DNA of 64,000 nt from assembly GCF_012584515.1 (NCBI RefSeq), contig NZ_CP051461.1, forward strand, positions 3,095,501-3,159,500. The letters are read 5' to 3'. Under the pieces are notes generated by a model. That model was not told where the DNA came from and did no database searches. It saw only the letters and a list, made by a program, of their open reading frames with translations. Below, one piece after another: positions 41,183 to 50,170 of the stretch (position 1 is the first letter of the stretch; every line of letters starts with the position of its first letter). A program made the translations under genes and the position numbers. The DNA comes from Polaromonas vacuolata. Lineage in GTDB: Bacteria; Pseudomonadota; Gammaproteobacteria; Burkholderiales; Burkholderiaceae_C.

Positions 41183-42768
41183 GCTTGGGCACTAGGCAAG
41201 ATGACTTCGAAGGTTGTGCAGCCAGGCTGCGAGCGGTAGCTAATCGAGCCGTACATGTGTTCAATCATTTGTTTAGCCATAAAAAGTCCTAGCCCCGAGC
41301 CGCCTTTTTGGCGGTTAGTTTGCATATTTGCTTGCGCAAAACGCTGGAAAATATTTTGACGAAAATGCTCTGGGATGCCAGGTCCGCAATCGGTAACCTG
41401 TAAGCATACGGTCGCGGCGAGCGGGTCAGACACATCGCCGCCAAGAGATGGGATGAACAAAGCCGATTTGCAAGCAGCAAAAGCGGACAGACACACATTG
41501 CTGCCTCGAGGAGCGAATGCAATGGCGTTGGAGACTAAATTAGCCAGCACCTGATTGAGCCGCTGTACATCAGCCGACAGACACAAGTTAGGTGTTGCCT
41601 GCACTTGAAGCTGAACGCCAGCGACGCCGGCCACAGCTGCATAGGCTTGGACTACTCGCTCAAGTACGGCGCTTACCAGCAGCGGCTGCAAGACAAACTG
41701 CATTTTCCCCGAGGCTAATTTTTCCAAGTCCAAAATGTCGTCTACCATTTTGCACAGGCGGTCGGTGTTTAGCGCGGCTAGAGAAATCAGCTTAGTAGCC
41801 GCATCGGGCAAGATTCCAGCAACGCCTTTATCCAGCAGTTTGACCGCACCGTGAATAGCGGTGAGCGGGGTTCGCAACTCATGGCTGACGAGCGAGATAA
41901 ATTCGCTTTTCATGTTGCTCACTCGCTTGCGTTCAGTGATGTCGTGGACGATAGACAAGATGACCGGCTTACCAAAATTAGTCAGCAATTGCCACCTCAT
42001 CTCGACCGGAACAAGCACACCATCTTGACGCAGTCTGACGCTTTCAAACTGCAACTGCTGCGCGCCGTTTTGCAACTGTTGCAGATAAGCCATGAGAGAG
42101 TCGCGCTCGGTATCCGGCGTGACGTCTAGCGGCGTCATGCGGCACATCTCCTCCAGTGAATAACCCAGACTTTTCAACGCCACGGCGTTGGCATACAGGA
42201 AGTGCAAAGACAGGCTGTCAAAAACCATAACCTCATCTGTCACAGCATCAATCAAGGTACCCAGCCAATTGAGCATGCGGCTTTGGCGTGCCGCCTCTAG
42301 CGAGGCCATCAGCACACCCGCTAACTGCGTCAGCGACTGCTTTTGGCTGGTATTGAGGCTACGCGGCTCTGAATCCATGACGCACAGCATGCCGATTGAG
42401 TTGCCGCGAGAACTATTGAGCTGGCTGCCGCTGTAAAAACGCACCTTAGCATCATTGAGTTTTGTATTCCCCGAAAAGCAAGGGTTGTCCCAAGTGTCGG
42501 CCACTTCAAACAATTCCTGCGCCAAGATGGCGTGGCCGCAAATGCTGTCATTACGTGAACTTTCTCCAAACACAGAGCCATATTCAGTTTTAAACCAGTG
42601 TCGGTCGCCATCAATAAATGTGACTGCGGCATAGCGCGTACCGCAAATGGTGGCGGCGAGCTCAGCAATTTCATCAAAGATTTTCTCGGGCGCTGTGTCC
42701 AAAACGCCATACGCATACAGGTCTTCTAGTCGATCGGCTTCATTGAGTGGAATAGCAGGTGTAATCAT
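41179..42768 (-). CDS. GAF-PAS sensor histidine kinase
   Basis: A 529-residue cytoplasmic kinase. Residues about 10-160 are a GAF domain of the group starting E-A-D-R-L-E-D-L-Y-A-Y-G-V-L-D-T. About 168-285 is a PAS domain, ending in the usual V-H-D-I-T-E-R-K-R. H296 in L-V-S-H-E-L-R-T-P-L is the phosphorylated histidine. The ATPase domain follows, with N-L-V-S-N-A-I-A-F-A-P, D-C-G-P-G-I-P and G-G-S-G-L-G-L-F. It overlaps the dual-receiver gene by 4 bases and should phosphorylate that protein. A short inverted repeat (ACAGAT/ATCTGT, 42786-42800) lies just before the start and may be regulatory. The signal is unknown. Confidence 0.9.
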   Translation of the reverse strand: MITPAIPLNEADRLEDLYAYGVLDTAPEKIFDEIAELAATICGTRYAAVTFIDGDRHWFKTEYGSVFGESSRNDSICGHAILAQELFEVADTWDNPCFSGNTKLNDAKVRFYSGSQLNSSRGNSIGMLCVMDSEPRSLNTSQKQSLTQLAGVLMASLEAARQSRMLNWLGTLIDAVTDEVMVFDSLSLHFLYANAVALKSLGYSLEEMCRMTPLDVTPDTERDSLMAYLQQLQNGAQQLQFESVRLRQDGVLVPVEMRWQLLTNFGKPVILSIVHDITERKRVSNMKSEFISLVSHELRTPLTAIHGAVKLLDKGVAGILPDAATKLISLAALNTDRLCKMVDDILDLEKLASGKMQFVLQPLLVSAVLERVVQAYAAVAGVAGVQLQVQATPNLCLSADVQRLNQVLANLVSNAIAFAPRGSNVCLSAFAACKSALFIPSLGGDVSDPLAATVCLQVTDCGPGIPEHFRQNIFQRFAQANMQTNRQKGGSGLGLFMAKQMIEHMYGSISYRSQPGCTTFEVILPSAQA

Positions 42769-43083
42769 GGACTGAAGAATTTGTAACAGATCTTATCTGT
42801 GAGACTTCTTTCTAGCGCTGCAAAAACGATGATTTAACGCTTAAGTCATAAACCAAATCAGGCTAGCGTCAAGCATATCAAGCCTATAGGTTTTTAGCGT
42901 TGGCCAAGCGCGCGATATACAGCGGTTTATCACTGAAGAGCCGACATGGCCGGATGAGAAAATACATGCGGCAAAAAAGACTCCTTTGTTCTGTGAATCC
43001 AATCATGGCCGCAACTTCAATCGAAGTTGTCCGCAAAATCTCAAAAATAAAATCCAGCAACCAGCATTTACTTTTTTAAGACA
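42769..43083. other. Gap upstream of the GAF-PAS kinase gene
   Basis: With the terminator region this is about 380 bases without a gene. It must hold the kinase promoter. An inverted repeat with perfect 7-bp arms (CAACTTC and GAAGTTG) lies at 43012-43029; it has no T-run and no assigned function. Confidence 0.45.
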
Positions 43084-43119
43084 AGAAAAAACCCGCTAAG
43101 CGCAAGGCTTAACGGGTTT
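43084..43119 (-). terminator. Rho-independent terminator after tRNA-Thr
   Basis: On the minus strand AACCCGTTAAGC pairs with GCTTAGCGGGTT across a 5-base loop (11 of 12 pairs) and is followed by TTTTCTT. It lies 34 bases past the 3' end of the tRNA and would end the sspA-sspB-tRNA transcript. Confidence 0.85.
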
Positions 43120-43152
43120 GAAACTTTATTGATTTGTCTTAAAACAATCAAA

Positions 43153-43228
43153 TGGTGCCGATTATCGGAGTCGAACTGATGACCTACCGCTTACAAGGCG
43201 GTTGCTCTACCAACTGAGCTAAATCGGC
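43153..43228 (-). tRNA. tRNA-Thr (anticodon TGT)
   Basis: A 76-base cloverleaf read on the minus strand. The acceptor stem GCCGATT pairs with AATCGGC, followed by A and an encoded CCA. The D arm is AGCTCAGTTGGTAGAGC, the anticodon stem ACCGC/GCGGT encloses loop CTTGTAA with anticodon TGT, and the T loop is TTCGACT. It closely resembles E. coli tRNA-Thr. It reads threonine ACA codons and possibly other ACN. Confidence 0.96.
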
Positions 43229-43270
43229 TTGAAAACAAGTTCCTGATTCTACTTGATCTTTAGGCCTGTT

Positions 43271-43864
43271 TTACTTGATTCGCGTAAGAGATGGGCGAGA
43301 ACCTGATTTAGGTTTGGGTGGAACCGGCGGTTCGCCGTCGCTATCTGGCGGGGCGGACGCACTTCCCTCACCTGTCACCAGATGCATGCCCTTGTGATCC
43401 GCCGCCGTCAAAGTTTGGGCAGGGCTATCCAGCACATCATCAAACGTCTCCGCAGCTGGGCGCGGACTCAATGCCAAGCTCGGTGATTTGGCCGTCGATT
43501 TAACCGGCGACTTTGGCTGTGAAGAGGCAGGGTTGGGCATAGGAAACGCCATGCCTTGACCATTTTCACGTGCATAAATCGCGGTTACTCGTTCGATAGG
43601 AACCATGATTTCACGCGAACTGCCCGCGAACCTGGCTTTAAATTCAATGAACTCATTACCAAGCTGAAGCGAAGACGTTGCGTCAAAACTAATATTCAGA
43701 ACAATCTCATTGTTCTTAACGTACTCACGCGGTACATGGACGCTGTCGTCCACGGCCACGGCAACATAGGGCGTAAATCCATTGTCAGTACACCACTCAT
43801 AAAGCGCCCGAATCAGATAAGGGCGGGTGGAGCTTGACTCCTGCAGGTTCATTAAATCAGACAA
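43271..43864 (-). CDS. sspB: ClpXP protease adaptor SspB
   Basis: A 197-residue adaptor that delivers ssrA-tagged and other substrates to ClpXP. The N-terminal substrate-binding domain (S-S-T-R-P-Y-L-I-R-A-L-Y-E-W near 11-24, then V-A-V-D-D-S-V-H-V-P and N-I-S-F-D-A-T) is well preserved. The middle and end form a long Ser/Pro/Lys/Asp-rich flexible tail. The C-terminal S-R-P-S-L-T-R-I-K resembles the ClpX-docking tail of E. coli SspB. It lies 41 bases after sspA, the usual pairing. Confidence 0.93.
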   Translation of the reverse strand: MSDLMNLQESSSTRPYLIRALYEWCTDNGFTPYVAVAVDDSVHVPREYVKNNEIVLNISFDATSSLQLGNEFIEFKARFAGSSREIMVPIERVTAIYARENGQGMAFPMPNPASSQPKSPVKSTAKSPSLALSPRPAAETFDDVLDSPAQTLTAADHKGMHLVTGEGSASAPPDSDGEPPVPPKPKSGSRPSLTRIK

Positions 43865-43905
43865 AGTAAAACTATTCCCAATGTTGACGTTAGCTATTTA
43901 TTTAC

Positions 43906-44517
43906 TTACTTACGCATCACTTTTTCAGACGGAGTCAGCGCTTCAATATAGGCTGGGCGCGAAAAAATTCGTTCAGCATACTTGAGCAATGGCGCTGCAT
44001 TTTTCGACAGTTCAATGTCGTAATAATCCAGGCGCCAAAGCAATGGCGCGATCGCCACGTCGAGCATAGAAAAACTGTCACCCAGCATGTATTTATTTTT
44101 CAAGAAAATAGGTGCGAGTTGAGTCAGACGATCGCGTATATGGGCGCGAGCTTTCTCCAGCACCTTGTCGTTACCTTTGGCGGCGCGCGACTCAAGCATG
44201 TTGACATGCACAAACAACTCTTTTTCAAAGTTAAGCAAGAACAAGCGCACGCGGGCGCGGTCAACCGGATCGCCGGGCATGAGTTGTGGATGCGGGAAAC
44301 GCTCGTCAATGTATTCGTTGATGATGTTTGACTCGTACAAAATTAAATCGCGTTCGACCAAGATAGGAACTTGGCCGTAGGGATTCATGACATTGATGTC
44401 TTCAGGCTTGTTGTACAAATCAACATCGCGGATTTCAAAGTCCATGCCTTTTTCAAACAATACAAAGCGGCAGCGGTGAGAAAAAGGGCAGGTCGTGCCT
44501 GAATAAAGGACCATCAT
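43906..44517 (-). CDS. sspA: Stringent starvation protein A
   Basis: A 203-residue glutathione-S-transferase-like protein that binds RNA polymerase and alters transcription under starvation and acid stress. The thioredoxin-like front (S-G-T-T-C-P-F-S-H-R-C-R near 6-17), V-N-P-Y-G-Q-V-P-I-L with its cis-proline, and Y-E-S-N-I-I-N-E-Y-I-D-E-R-F-P-H-P are typical of SspA. The helical domain follows. It is located between the cytochrome bc1 genes and sspB, the usual order in Burkholderiales. Confidence 0.94.
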   Translation of the reverse strand: MMVLYSGTTCPFSHRCRFVLFEKGMDFEIRDVDLYNKPEDINVMNPYGQVPILVERDLILYESNIINEYIDERFPHPQLMPGDPVDRARVRLFLLNFEKELFVHVNMLESRAAKGNDKVLEKARAHIRDRLTQLAPIFLKNKYMLGDSFSMLDVAIAPLLWRLDYYDIELSKNAAPLLKYAERIFSRPAYIEALTPSEKVMRK

Positions 44518-44642
44518 GATTCGGAACTCCTGAAAGCAAAAGAGCAGCGGAGGACTTTTCAGCCCATACCGCTACTTCGATGATGCCGACACGCCTGAAA
44601 AGCGTGAACGGCGAAAAAGCAAAAAAGCTTACGAATTTAAAA

Positions 44643-45398
44643 TTACTTGACGTCTTTCCAGAACGCTGCATTGAGGCGCCAGGCGGCAAAAGTCAATAGC
44701 ATCAAGAACATCAACACCCAAACACCGGTACGAACGCGGGTGTTTCGAGCCGGTTCTGCCATCCATTGTAGATAACCCACTAAATCACCCATGGATTGAT
44801 CGTATTTCAAAGGCGTCATCGTACCTGGGGTGACTTGTTCCCAACCTTTGAACAGCGCCACTTTATGGCCATGCTCTTCACGCTCTTCGTAGACCGGCTT
44901 GCGCTCGCCTTGCAATTGCCACAAAACATGCGGCATGGCGGCATTCGGGTAAGCCAGGTTATTCCAACCCGTGGCCTTGGAAGAATCGCGATAGTAAGTG
45001 CGCAAATAGGTGTAGATATAGTCGGAACCACTACCGCCAGCGCCCGAACGTGAACGCGCAATCACGCTCAAATCGGGCGGATTGACACCATACAGTATCT
45101 TGCCTTGGTCGGCGGTAATCGCAACATTCATGGTGTCGCCCACTTTATCAGTGGCGAACATCAAGTTGTCTTTGATCTGCTGCGCCGTTAAACCTATGTC
45201 GGTTAAACGGTTGTAGCGCATGTAGGCCGCTGCGTGGCAGTTAAGGCAATAGTTAACGAAAAGTTTGGCGCCGTGCTGTAAGGCCACTAAATCATTGGAT
45301 TTGTTCGGCGCTTTATCCCAAGAAATGCCTGCTTCGTTAGCCTGAGCACCGGCCACAAAGCCAAGCGCTGCGATCAAAGTGAGTAGAAATTTTTTCAT
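44643..45398 (-). CDS. petC: Ubiquinol-cytochrome c reductase, cytochrome c1 subunit
   Basis: A 251-residue haem protein of complex III. Residues 1-20 are a Sec signal ending A-Q-A, C-L-N-C-H at 51-55 binds haem covalently, and P-N-A-A-M-P-H holds the methionine axial-ligand candidate. A C-terminal membrane anchor (V-W-V-L-M-F-L-M-L-L-T-F-A-A-W) is near the end. The ATG at 45398 with GGAG upstream gives a clean signal peptide; a longer start at 45419 overlapping petB is possible. It passes electrons from the Rieske centre to cytochrome c. Confidence 0.93.
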   Translation of the reverse strand: MKKFLLTLIAALGFVAGAQANEAGISWDKAPNKSNDLVALQHGAKLFVNYCLNCHAAAYMRYNRLTDIGLTAQQIKDNLMFATDKVGDTMNVAITADQGKILYGVNPPDLSVIARSRSGAGGSGSDYIYTYLRTYYRDSSKATGWNNLAYPNAAMPHVLWQLQGERKPVYEEREEHGHKVALFKGWEQVTPGTMTPLKYDQSMGDLVGYLQWMAEPARNTRVRTGVWVLMFLMLLTFAAWRLNAAFWKDVK

Positions 45399-45415
45399 GC
45401 TTTTTATTCTCCAGC

Positions 45416-46852
45416 TCAATGGGCGGTAAAGGTCACGCGGTCAGGCACTGGCTTGAACGTGCCGAGCTTGCTCCACCATGGCATCAAGAGGAAAAATCCG
45501 AAGTAAAACAATGTGCCAATCTGTGAAATCGTTTGCGCAAGATCCAACTGGACAAAACCTAGATTGAGCGCACCCCACACGCCTGGTGGCTGTATACCGA
45601 GGTAGCCCAAAACCAAGAAGAAAAACACAAAAGCAGCATAAACATACTTGTGCCAGTCTGGACGGTAGCGAATCGACTTGACCTTGCTGTAATCGAGCCA
45701 AGGCAGGAAGAACAAGATGATGACCGAGCCACCCATCACAACGACGCCCCAGAATTTTGCATCAAAAGTCTTGAGCAAAACCATCGCCACCAGTGCGGCA
45801 ACTGCAATACCAATTTTGACCATCAGGCTCAAACGAGTCTTGATGAAGGTAAACACTGGAATCGCAGCGAGAATCACGATCGTCACATTAATCAAATCAT
45901 CGGTTGTGGCGCGCAACATCGAGTAGAACGGCGTGAAATACCAGACCGGTGCAATGTGCAAGGGGGTCTTGAGTGGATCAGCCGGTATGAAGTTGTTGTA
46001 CTCCAAGAAGTAACCACCACCTTCAGGTGCGAAAAAGATGACGGCAGTAAAAGCCATCAAGAACACGCTCACCGCAAAGATATCGTGCACCGTGTAGTAA
46101 GGGTGAAAAGGAATGCCGTCAAGCGGATGACCATCTGCGCCTTTAGTGGCTTTGATCTCAACGCCATCGGGGTTGTTTGAGCCAACTTCATGCAACGCAA
46201 TAATGTGCGCGACCACTAAGCCCAGCAGCACCAACGGCACAGCAATCACGTGGAAGGCGAAAAAGCGGTTCAAAGTAGCGTCACCGACCACGTAGTCACC
46301 GCGAATGAGCAGCGCCAAATCAGGGCCAATAAAGGGAATGGCGGCAAACAAATTAACAATAACCTGAGCACCCCAGTAACTCATCTGGCCCCATGGCAGC
46401 AGGTAACCCATAAAGGCTTCTGCCATCAAGCAGAGAAAAATCGCGCAGCCGAACACCCAAATCAGCTCACGAGGCTTGCGATAGCTACCGTAAAGCAGGC
46501 CGCGGAACATGTGCAGATAAATCACGATGAAAAATGCCGACGCGCCGGTCGAGTGCATGTAACGAATCAACCAGCCCCAGGGCACGTCACGCATGATGTA
46601 CTCAACCGAGGCGAAAGCCTTGGCAGCATCAGGCTTGTAATTCATGGTCAGGAATATGCCAGTGACGATCTGAATGACCAACACCAACATCGCCAGAGCA
46701 CCAAAAACGTAGAAGAAATTAAAGTTTTTCGGTGCGTAATACTCGCTCAAATGCTCTTTGTAGAGCTTGCTCGCCGGAAAACGGTTGTCGACCCAGTTGA
46801 TCGCTTTTGCAGCGAGGGGCGCATCGGAGGAAACTTCTTTGAATTCAGCCAT
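45416..46852 (-). CDS. petB: Cytochrome b of the bc1 complex
   Basis: A 478-residue multi-pass inner membrane protein carrying both b haems and the quinol oxidation and reduction sites. The front has L-S-E-Y-Y-A-P-K-N-F-N-F and a T-G-I-F-L-T-M-N-Y segment. R-Y-M-H-S-T-G-A-S and H-V-I-A-V-P supply haem-binding histidines, and P-E-G-G-G-Y-F in the second half is the PEWY-region equivalent of this subgroup. It is full length (b6 and subunit IV parts together) and lies between petA and petC. Confidence 0.95.
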   Translation of the reverse strand: MAEFKEVSSDAPLAAKAINWVDNRFPASKLYKEHLSEYYAPKNFNFFYVFGALAMLVLVIQIVTGIFLTMNYKPDAAKAFASVEYIMRDVPWGWLIRYMHSTGASAFFIVIYLHMFRGLLYGSYRKPRELIWVFGCAIFLCLMAEAFMGYLLPWGQMSYWGAQVIVNLFAAIPFIGPDLALLIRGDYVVGDATLNRFFAFHVIAVPLVLLGLVVAHIIALHEVGSNNPDGVEIKATKGADGHPLDGIPFHPYYTVHDIFAVSVFLMAFTAVIFFAPEGGGYFLEYNNFIPADPLKTPLHIAPVWYFTPFYSMLRATTDDLINVTIVILAAIPVFTFIKTRLSLMVKIGIAVAALVAMVLLKTFDAKFWGVVVMGGSVIILFFLPWLDYSKVKSIRYRPDWHKYVYAAFVFFFLVLGYLGIQPPGVWGALNLGFVQLDLAQTISQIGTLFYFGFFLLMPWWSKLGTFKPVPDRVTFTAH

Positions 46853-46983
46853 AACTGATCCTGGTTCGGTTGGGTATGGTGCAAGAGCCTGGAAATTGTG
46901 TCGGTGACAAAATTTCCAGGCGCTCTGCGCAAGGTCTTGGAGTAGACGTCTCGTTTATTGTGATTATTGTTCGCGCCAAGGCA

Positions 46984-47589
46984 TCAAGCCTTTTTGTCTT
47001 CACCGATCAAAATTTTGTTGTCCGTCATGTACATGTGTGGTGGCACTTCGAGATTGTCCGGAGCCGGCTTGTTTTTGTAGACGCGACCAGCCAAATCAAA
47101 TGTGGAGCCGTGGCATGCGCACAAAAAGCCGCCGTGCCAAGTATCGGGCAATGACGCTTGAGGGCCGGGCTGGAAGCGGTCTGATGGCGAGCAACCCAAA
47201 TGGGTGCAAATACCGACGGCGACAAACACTTCTGGCTTGATCGAACGGACCTCATTACGCGCGTAGACGGGCGTGAGCTCTGAAGGCTTGCGCTTAGACA
47301 TCGGATCAGCCAACTCTGGGTCGTTGAGCTTGAGGCTAGCGAGTTGCTCGGGCGTGCGCCTAACAATCCAGACCGGCTTGCCGCGCCATTCAACGGTGAG
47401 TTTTTCACCTGGTTTAATATTTGATATATCAACTTCAACAGCAGCGCCAGCGGCCTTGGCTCGCTCGGAAGGTTGAAACGTACTGATGAAAGGAACTGCC
47501 ACTGTGGCAACGCCGGCAGCGCCAACCACGGACGTAGCGACTATCCAGTTTCTTTTATCTTTATCGACTGACGGACTTGCTTGGGTCAT
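46984..47589 (-). CDS. petA: Ubiquinol-cytochrome c reductase iron-sulfur (Rieske) subunit
   Basis: A 201-residue Rieske protein. One membrane anchor is at about 14-36 after D-K-R-N-W, which may act as a Tat-type anchor. The cluster ligands are C128 and H130 in C-T-H-L-G-C-S, and C157 and H160 in C-A-C-H-G-S-T-F; C133 and C159 form the stabilising disulfide. It is the first gene of petABC and oxidises ubiquinol. Its start codon follows a threefold repeat of CAGGATTCA that brings three copies of the ribosome-binding AGGA. Confidence 0.95.
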   Translation of the reverse strand: MTQASPSVDKDKRNWIVATSVVGAAGVATVAVPFISTFQPSERAKAAGAAVEVDISNIKPGEKLTVEWRGKPVWIVRRTPEQLASLKLNDPELADPMSKRKPSELTPVYARNEVRSIKPEVFVAVGICTHLGCSPSDRFQPGPQASLPDTWHGGFLCACHGSTFDLAGRVYKNKPAPDNLEVPPHMYMTDNKILIGEDKKA

Positions 47590-47615
47590 GTGAATCCTGT
47601 GAATCCTGTGAATCC
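47589..47615 (-). repeat. Three tandem copies of a 9-bp repeat forming the petA ribosome site
   Basis: On the plus strand TGTGAATCC occurs three times without a gap. On the petA strand this gives AGGATT three times, the nearest with AGGA about 5 bases before the ATG. Copy-number change would add or remove upstream Shine-Dalgarno copies without touching the reading frame. Confidence 0.85.
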
Positions 47616-47847
47616 TGTGTTTTCCGCATGCATTGGCTTGGAAAATGGCTTAAAAAAGTCCTATACGGACAAAGGGGATTGTAGCGGAGCGAAGACTGGG
47701 GTTTTTATGTATGAACCGGATTTGCGGGCCCACTCTGGTTTAAAAAGTCCTAAAAGTGACAGAAAAAAATGGTCGGATAAAAAGTATCAACGTGTATATT
47801 GAGTATTTTTTGACCACGCACTTAGCAGCGTAATAGGAAACAATTCA

Positions 47848-48312
47848 ATGGGATTAATCACGGAATTCAAGGCTTTTGCAATCAAAGGCAATGTAATAGA
47901 CCTCGCAGTCGGCGTAATCATAGGAGCGGCCTTTAGCAAGATTGTGGCGTCGCTGGTGTCAGACCTCATCATGCCGGCGTTCGGCGTGTTGTTTGGCAAA
48001 CTTGATTTCTCCAACCTATTTATTGCGCTGGGCAAGATACCAGAAGGTACGGTAATGACCTTAGATGCCGTCAAACAAGCTGGCGTGCCGGTTCTGGCTT
48101 ATGGCAACTTCATCACGGTAGCGTTGAACTTTGCCATCTTGGCTTTCATCATCTTCATCTTGGTCAAGCAAATAAACCGCCTACGCAATCAAACACCAGC
48201 ACCTGCACCGGAGGCTGTAGCCACGCCTGAAGACGTGCTGCTGCTGCGCGAAATTCGCGACAGCCTCAAGGCCAAGCTGTCGGGTAATCTAACGGAAGAA
48301 AAAACCAGTTAA
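47848..48312 (+). CDS. mscL: Large-conductance mechanosensitive channel
   Basis: A 154-residue inner membrane channel that opens under osmotic down-shock. [20 protein letters not shown] is the amphipathic helix and first membrane segment. [16 protein letters not shown] is the second. A charged cytoplasmic helix closes the protein ([10 protein letters not shown]). It diverges from petA and overlaps pdxA tail-to-tail by 4 bases. Confidence 0.95.
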   Translation: MGLITEFKAFAIKGNVIDLAVGVIIGAAFSKIVASLVSDLIMPAFGVLFGKLDFSNLFIALGKIPEGTVMTLDAVKQAGVPVLAYGNFITVALNFAILAFIIFILVKQINRLRNQTPAPAPEAVATPEDVLLLREIRDSLKAKLSGNLTEEKTS

Positions 48313-49349
48313 ATTCCGGCCAAGCTGCGCGCCATGCGAATGGCCGCTATCAGGCTAGCGGGGTCAGCTTTACCGGTGCCGGCAATGTCAAAAGCCGTAC
48401 CGTGGTCTGGACTGGTACGCACTAAAGGCAATCCCAGAGTGACATTCACACCCTGCTCCACGCCCAAATATTTGACGGGAATCAAACCCTGATCGTGATA
48501 CATGGCTATCACCACATCGAACTCACCGGGATGAGCGGTTGTACTTCTTGCACGCATAAAAACAGTGTCTGGTGCAATCGGTCCGCTCAAGTGCAAACCA
48601 AGCGCCCTACCCGCCGCAATCGCTGGCAGGATGATGGATTGCTCCTCAGTGCCAAACAAACCACCTTCACCGGCATGCGGATTAAGCCCAGCAACGGCGA
48701 TATGCGGCTGACGTCCCAAACTAGCACTGAGCGTTTTGTGGGTGATCTTGAGCGTCTCCAACAAGCTGTCAAAGGTCAACGCCTCTATGGCGTTGCGCAA
48801 AGACAAATGAATACTCACCAACACGGTTTTTAGCTCTTGATTAGCCAGCATCATGCGCACTGGCAGTTGCGCGACTGGCAGGCCTAAAAAGCGCGCTGCC
48901 TCGGCTTGTAGCATCTCGGTATGACCGGGATAGCTAGCCGCCCAACCGCCAGCGGCAGACAGCGCTTCTTTGTGAATCGGTGCCGTCACCATAGCCGCAG
49001 CCTGACCACTAAGCACAGCGCGTGCGGCTCGCACTATGCAGTCGGCGGCAGCTTGGCCGGCCAATGCACTTACTTTGCCATAAACAACAGGTGTATCTAA
49101 GGTGCCGGTTTGCAGCACCGGGATGGCATTTGGCGGCAACTCGTCAGTCGAGCCAACTAGCGAATCTAGCGCGATAACAGGCAAGGCCAGTTGCCCGGGG
49201 CACAACGCAGCAGCACGGCGCATGCTGGCCACATCACCCACCACCATGCAACCAGCGAGCAACTCGGGCTGATCCCTAAAAGCCATGGCGATGATTTCTG
49301 GACCTATGCCGGCGCCATCGCCCATAGTTATTAGCAGGCGTGAACTCAT
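48309..49349 (-). CDS. pdxA: 4-hydroxythreonine-4-phosphate dehydrogenase
   Basis: A 346-residue metal- and NAD-dependent dehydrogenase of vitamin B6 (PLP) synthesis. [11 protein letters not shown] is at 9-19. H-K-E-A-L-S-A-A-G and Y-P-G-H-T-E-M-L are substrate motifs. [10 protein letters not shown] and [11 protein letters not shown] contain the metal-binding histidines. The [19 protein letters not shown] stretch near the end is a PdxA hallmark. It precedes the NIF3-like and cysK genes in the opposite direction of transcription order: cysK, NIF3, then pdxA on one strand. Confidence 0.94.
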   Translation of the reverse strand: MSSRLLITMGDGAGIGPEIIAMAFRDQPELLAGCMVVGDVASMRRAAALCPGQLALPVIALDSLVGSTDELPPNAIPVLQTGTLDTPVVYGKVSALAGQAAADCIVRAARAVLSGQAAAMVTAPIHKEALSAAGGWAASYPGHTEMLQAEAARFLGLPVAQLPVRMMLANQELKTVLVSIHLSLRNAIEALTFDSLLETLKITHKTLSASLGRQPHIAVAGLNPHAGEGGLFGTEEQSIILPAIAAGRALGLHLSGPIAPDTVFMRARSTTAHPGEFDVVIAMYHDQGLIPVKYLGVEQGVNVTLGLPLVRTSPDHGTAFDIAGTGKADPASLIAAIRMARSLAGI

Positions 49350-49384
49350 AGCGAATTTATTTCAGGTTGAATCAAACGAAAAGT

Positions 49385-50170
49385 TTAGGCGGGGTTATCA
49401 ATATCAACAAACACATGCTCAAGACCGAACTGCGCCGCCACATAGCCGGCGACTGCCGGTGCACCATAGCGCTCAGACGCATGGTGGCCGCAAGCAATGA
49501 AAGGCACCTTAAGTTCACGCGCGATGTGGGCTTGGGGCTCGGAGATCTCACCAGTGATGAAGGCTTGAGCACCTGCCGCAATCGCGGCTTCAAAATAGCT
49601 TTGCGCACCACCGGTACACCAAGCCACATTACGAATCTCACCGTTGGCATTGCCCACTAAAGTCACGGAGCGCTTAAGCCCCGCAGCGACTGTGTCAGCC
49701 AAAGCCTGTGCATTTAAGAAGCTTGCGCCATCGATTCGACTGCCGAGAAAACCCAGTTGCTGCTCGCCAAAGCGGCCAGCGTCGGCCGCATGTGCGGCTA
49801 AACCGAGCAGCTGACCCAGTTGGGCGTTGTTGCCCAGTTCCGAATGCGCGTCGAGTGGCAAATGATAGGCAAACAAATTGATGTCATGCGCCAGCAGCAA
49901 AGCCAGGCGTTGCTTCATCCAGCTGGTGATACGTCCGTCTTGGCCACGCCAAAACAGGCCGTGGTGCACAAAAATCGCGTCAGCACCCGCCTCTACTGCG
50001 GCTTCTATCAACGCTAGGCTGGCCGTCACACCCGAGACAATTTTGCGCACCTGAGGCTTACCCTCAACCTGCAAACCGTTGGGCCCGTAATCTTTAAAGC
50101 GTTCGGGCTGGAGCAATTTGTCAAAGCTAGCTAGCAGCTGGTCGCGCGCTACGCCCGAGTCCAAGCTCAC
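49385..50170 (-). CDS. NIF3-like dinuclear metal-centre protein (DUF34)
   Basis: A 261-residue protein of the NIF3/YbgI family, which forms a hexameric ring with two metal ions per subunit. Conserved pieces are G-P-N-G-L-Q-V-E-G near 29, F-V-H-H-G-L-F-W (metal histidines), [21 protein letters not shown] and [10 protein letters not shown]. The biological role is not settled (a GTP cyclohydrolase-like or metal chaperone role has been proposed). Its start overlaps the cysK stop by 4 bases. Confidence 0.9.
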   Translation of the reverse strand: MSLDSGVARDQLLASFDKLLQPERFKDYGPNGLQVEGKPQVRKIVSGVTASLALIEAAVEAGADAIFVHHGLFWRGQDGRITSWMKQRLALLLAHDINLFAYHLPLDAHSELGNNAQLGQLLGLAAHAADAGRFGEQQLGFLGSRIDGASFLNAQALADTVAAGLKRSVTLVGNANGEIRNVAWCTGGAQSYFEAAIAAGAQAFITGEISEPQAHIARELKVPFIACGHHASERYGAPAVAGYVAAQFGLEHVFVDIDNPA

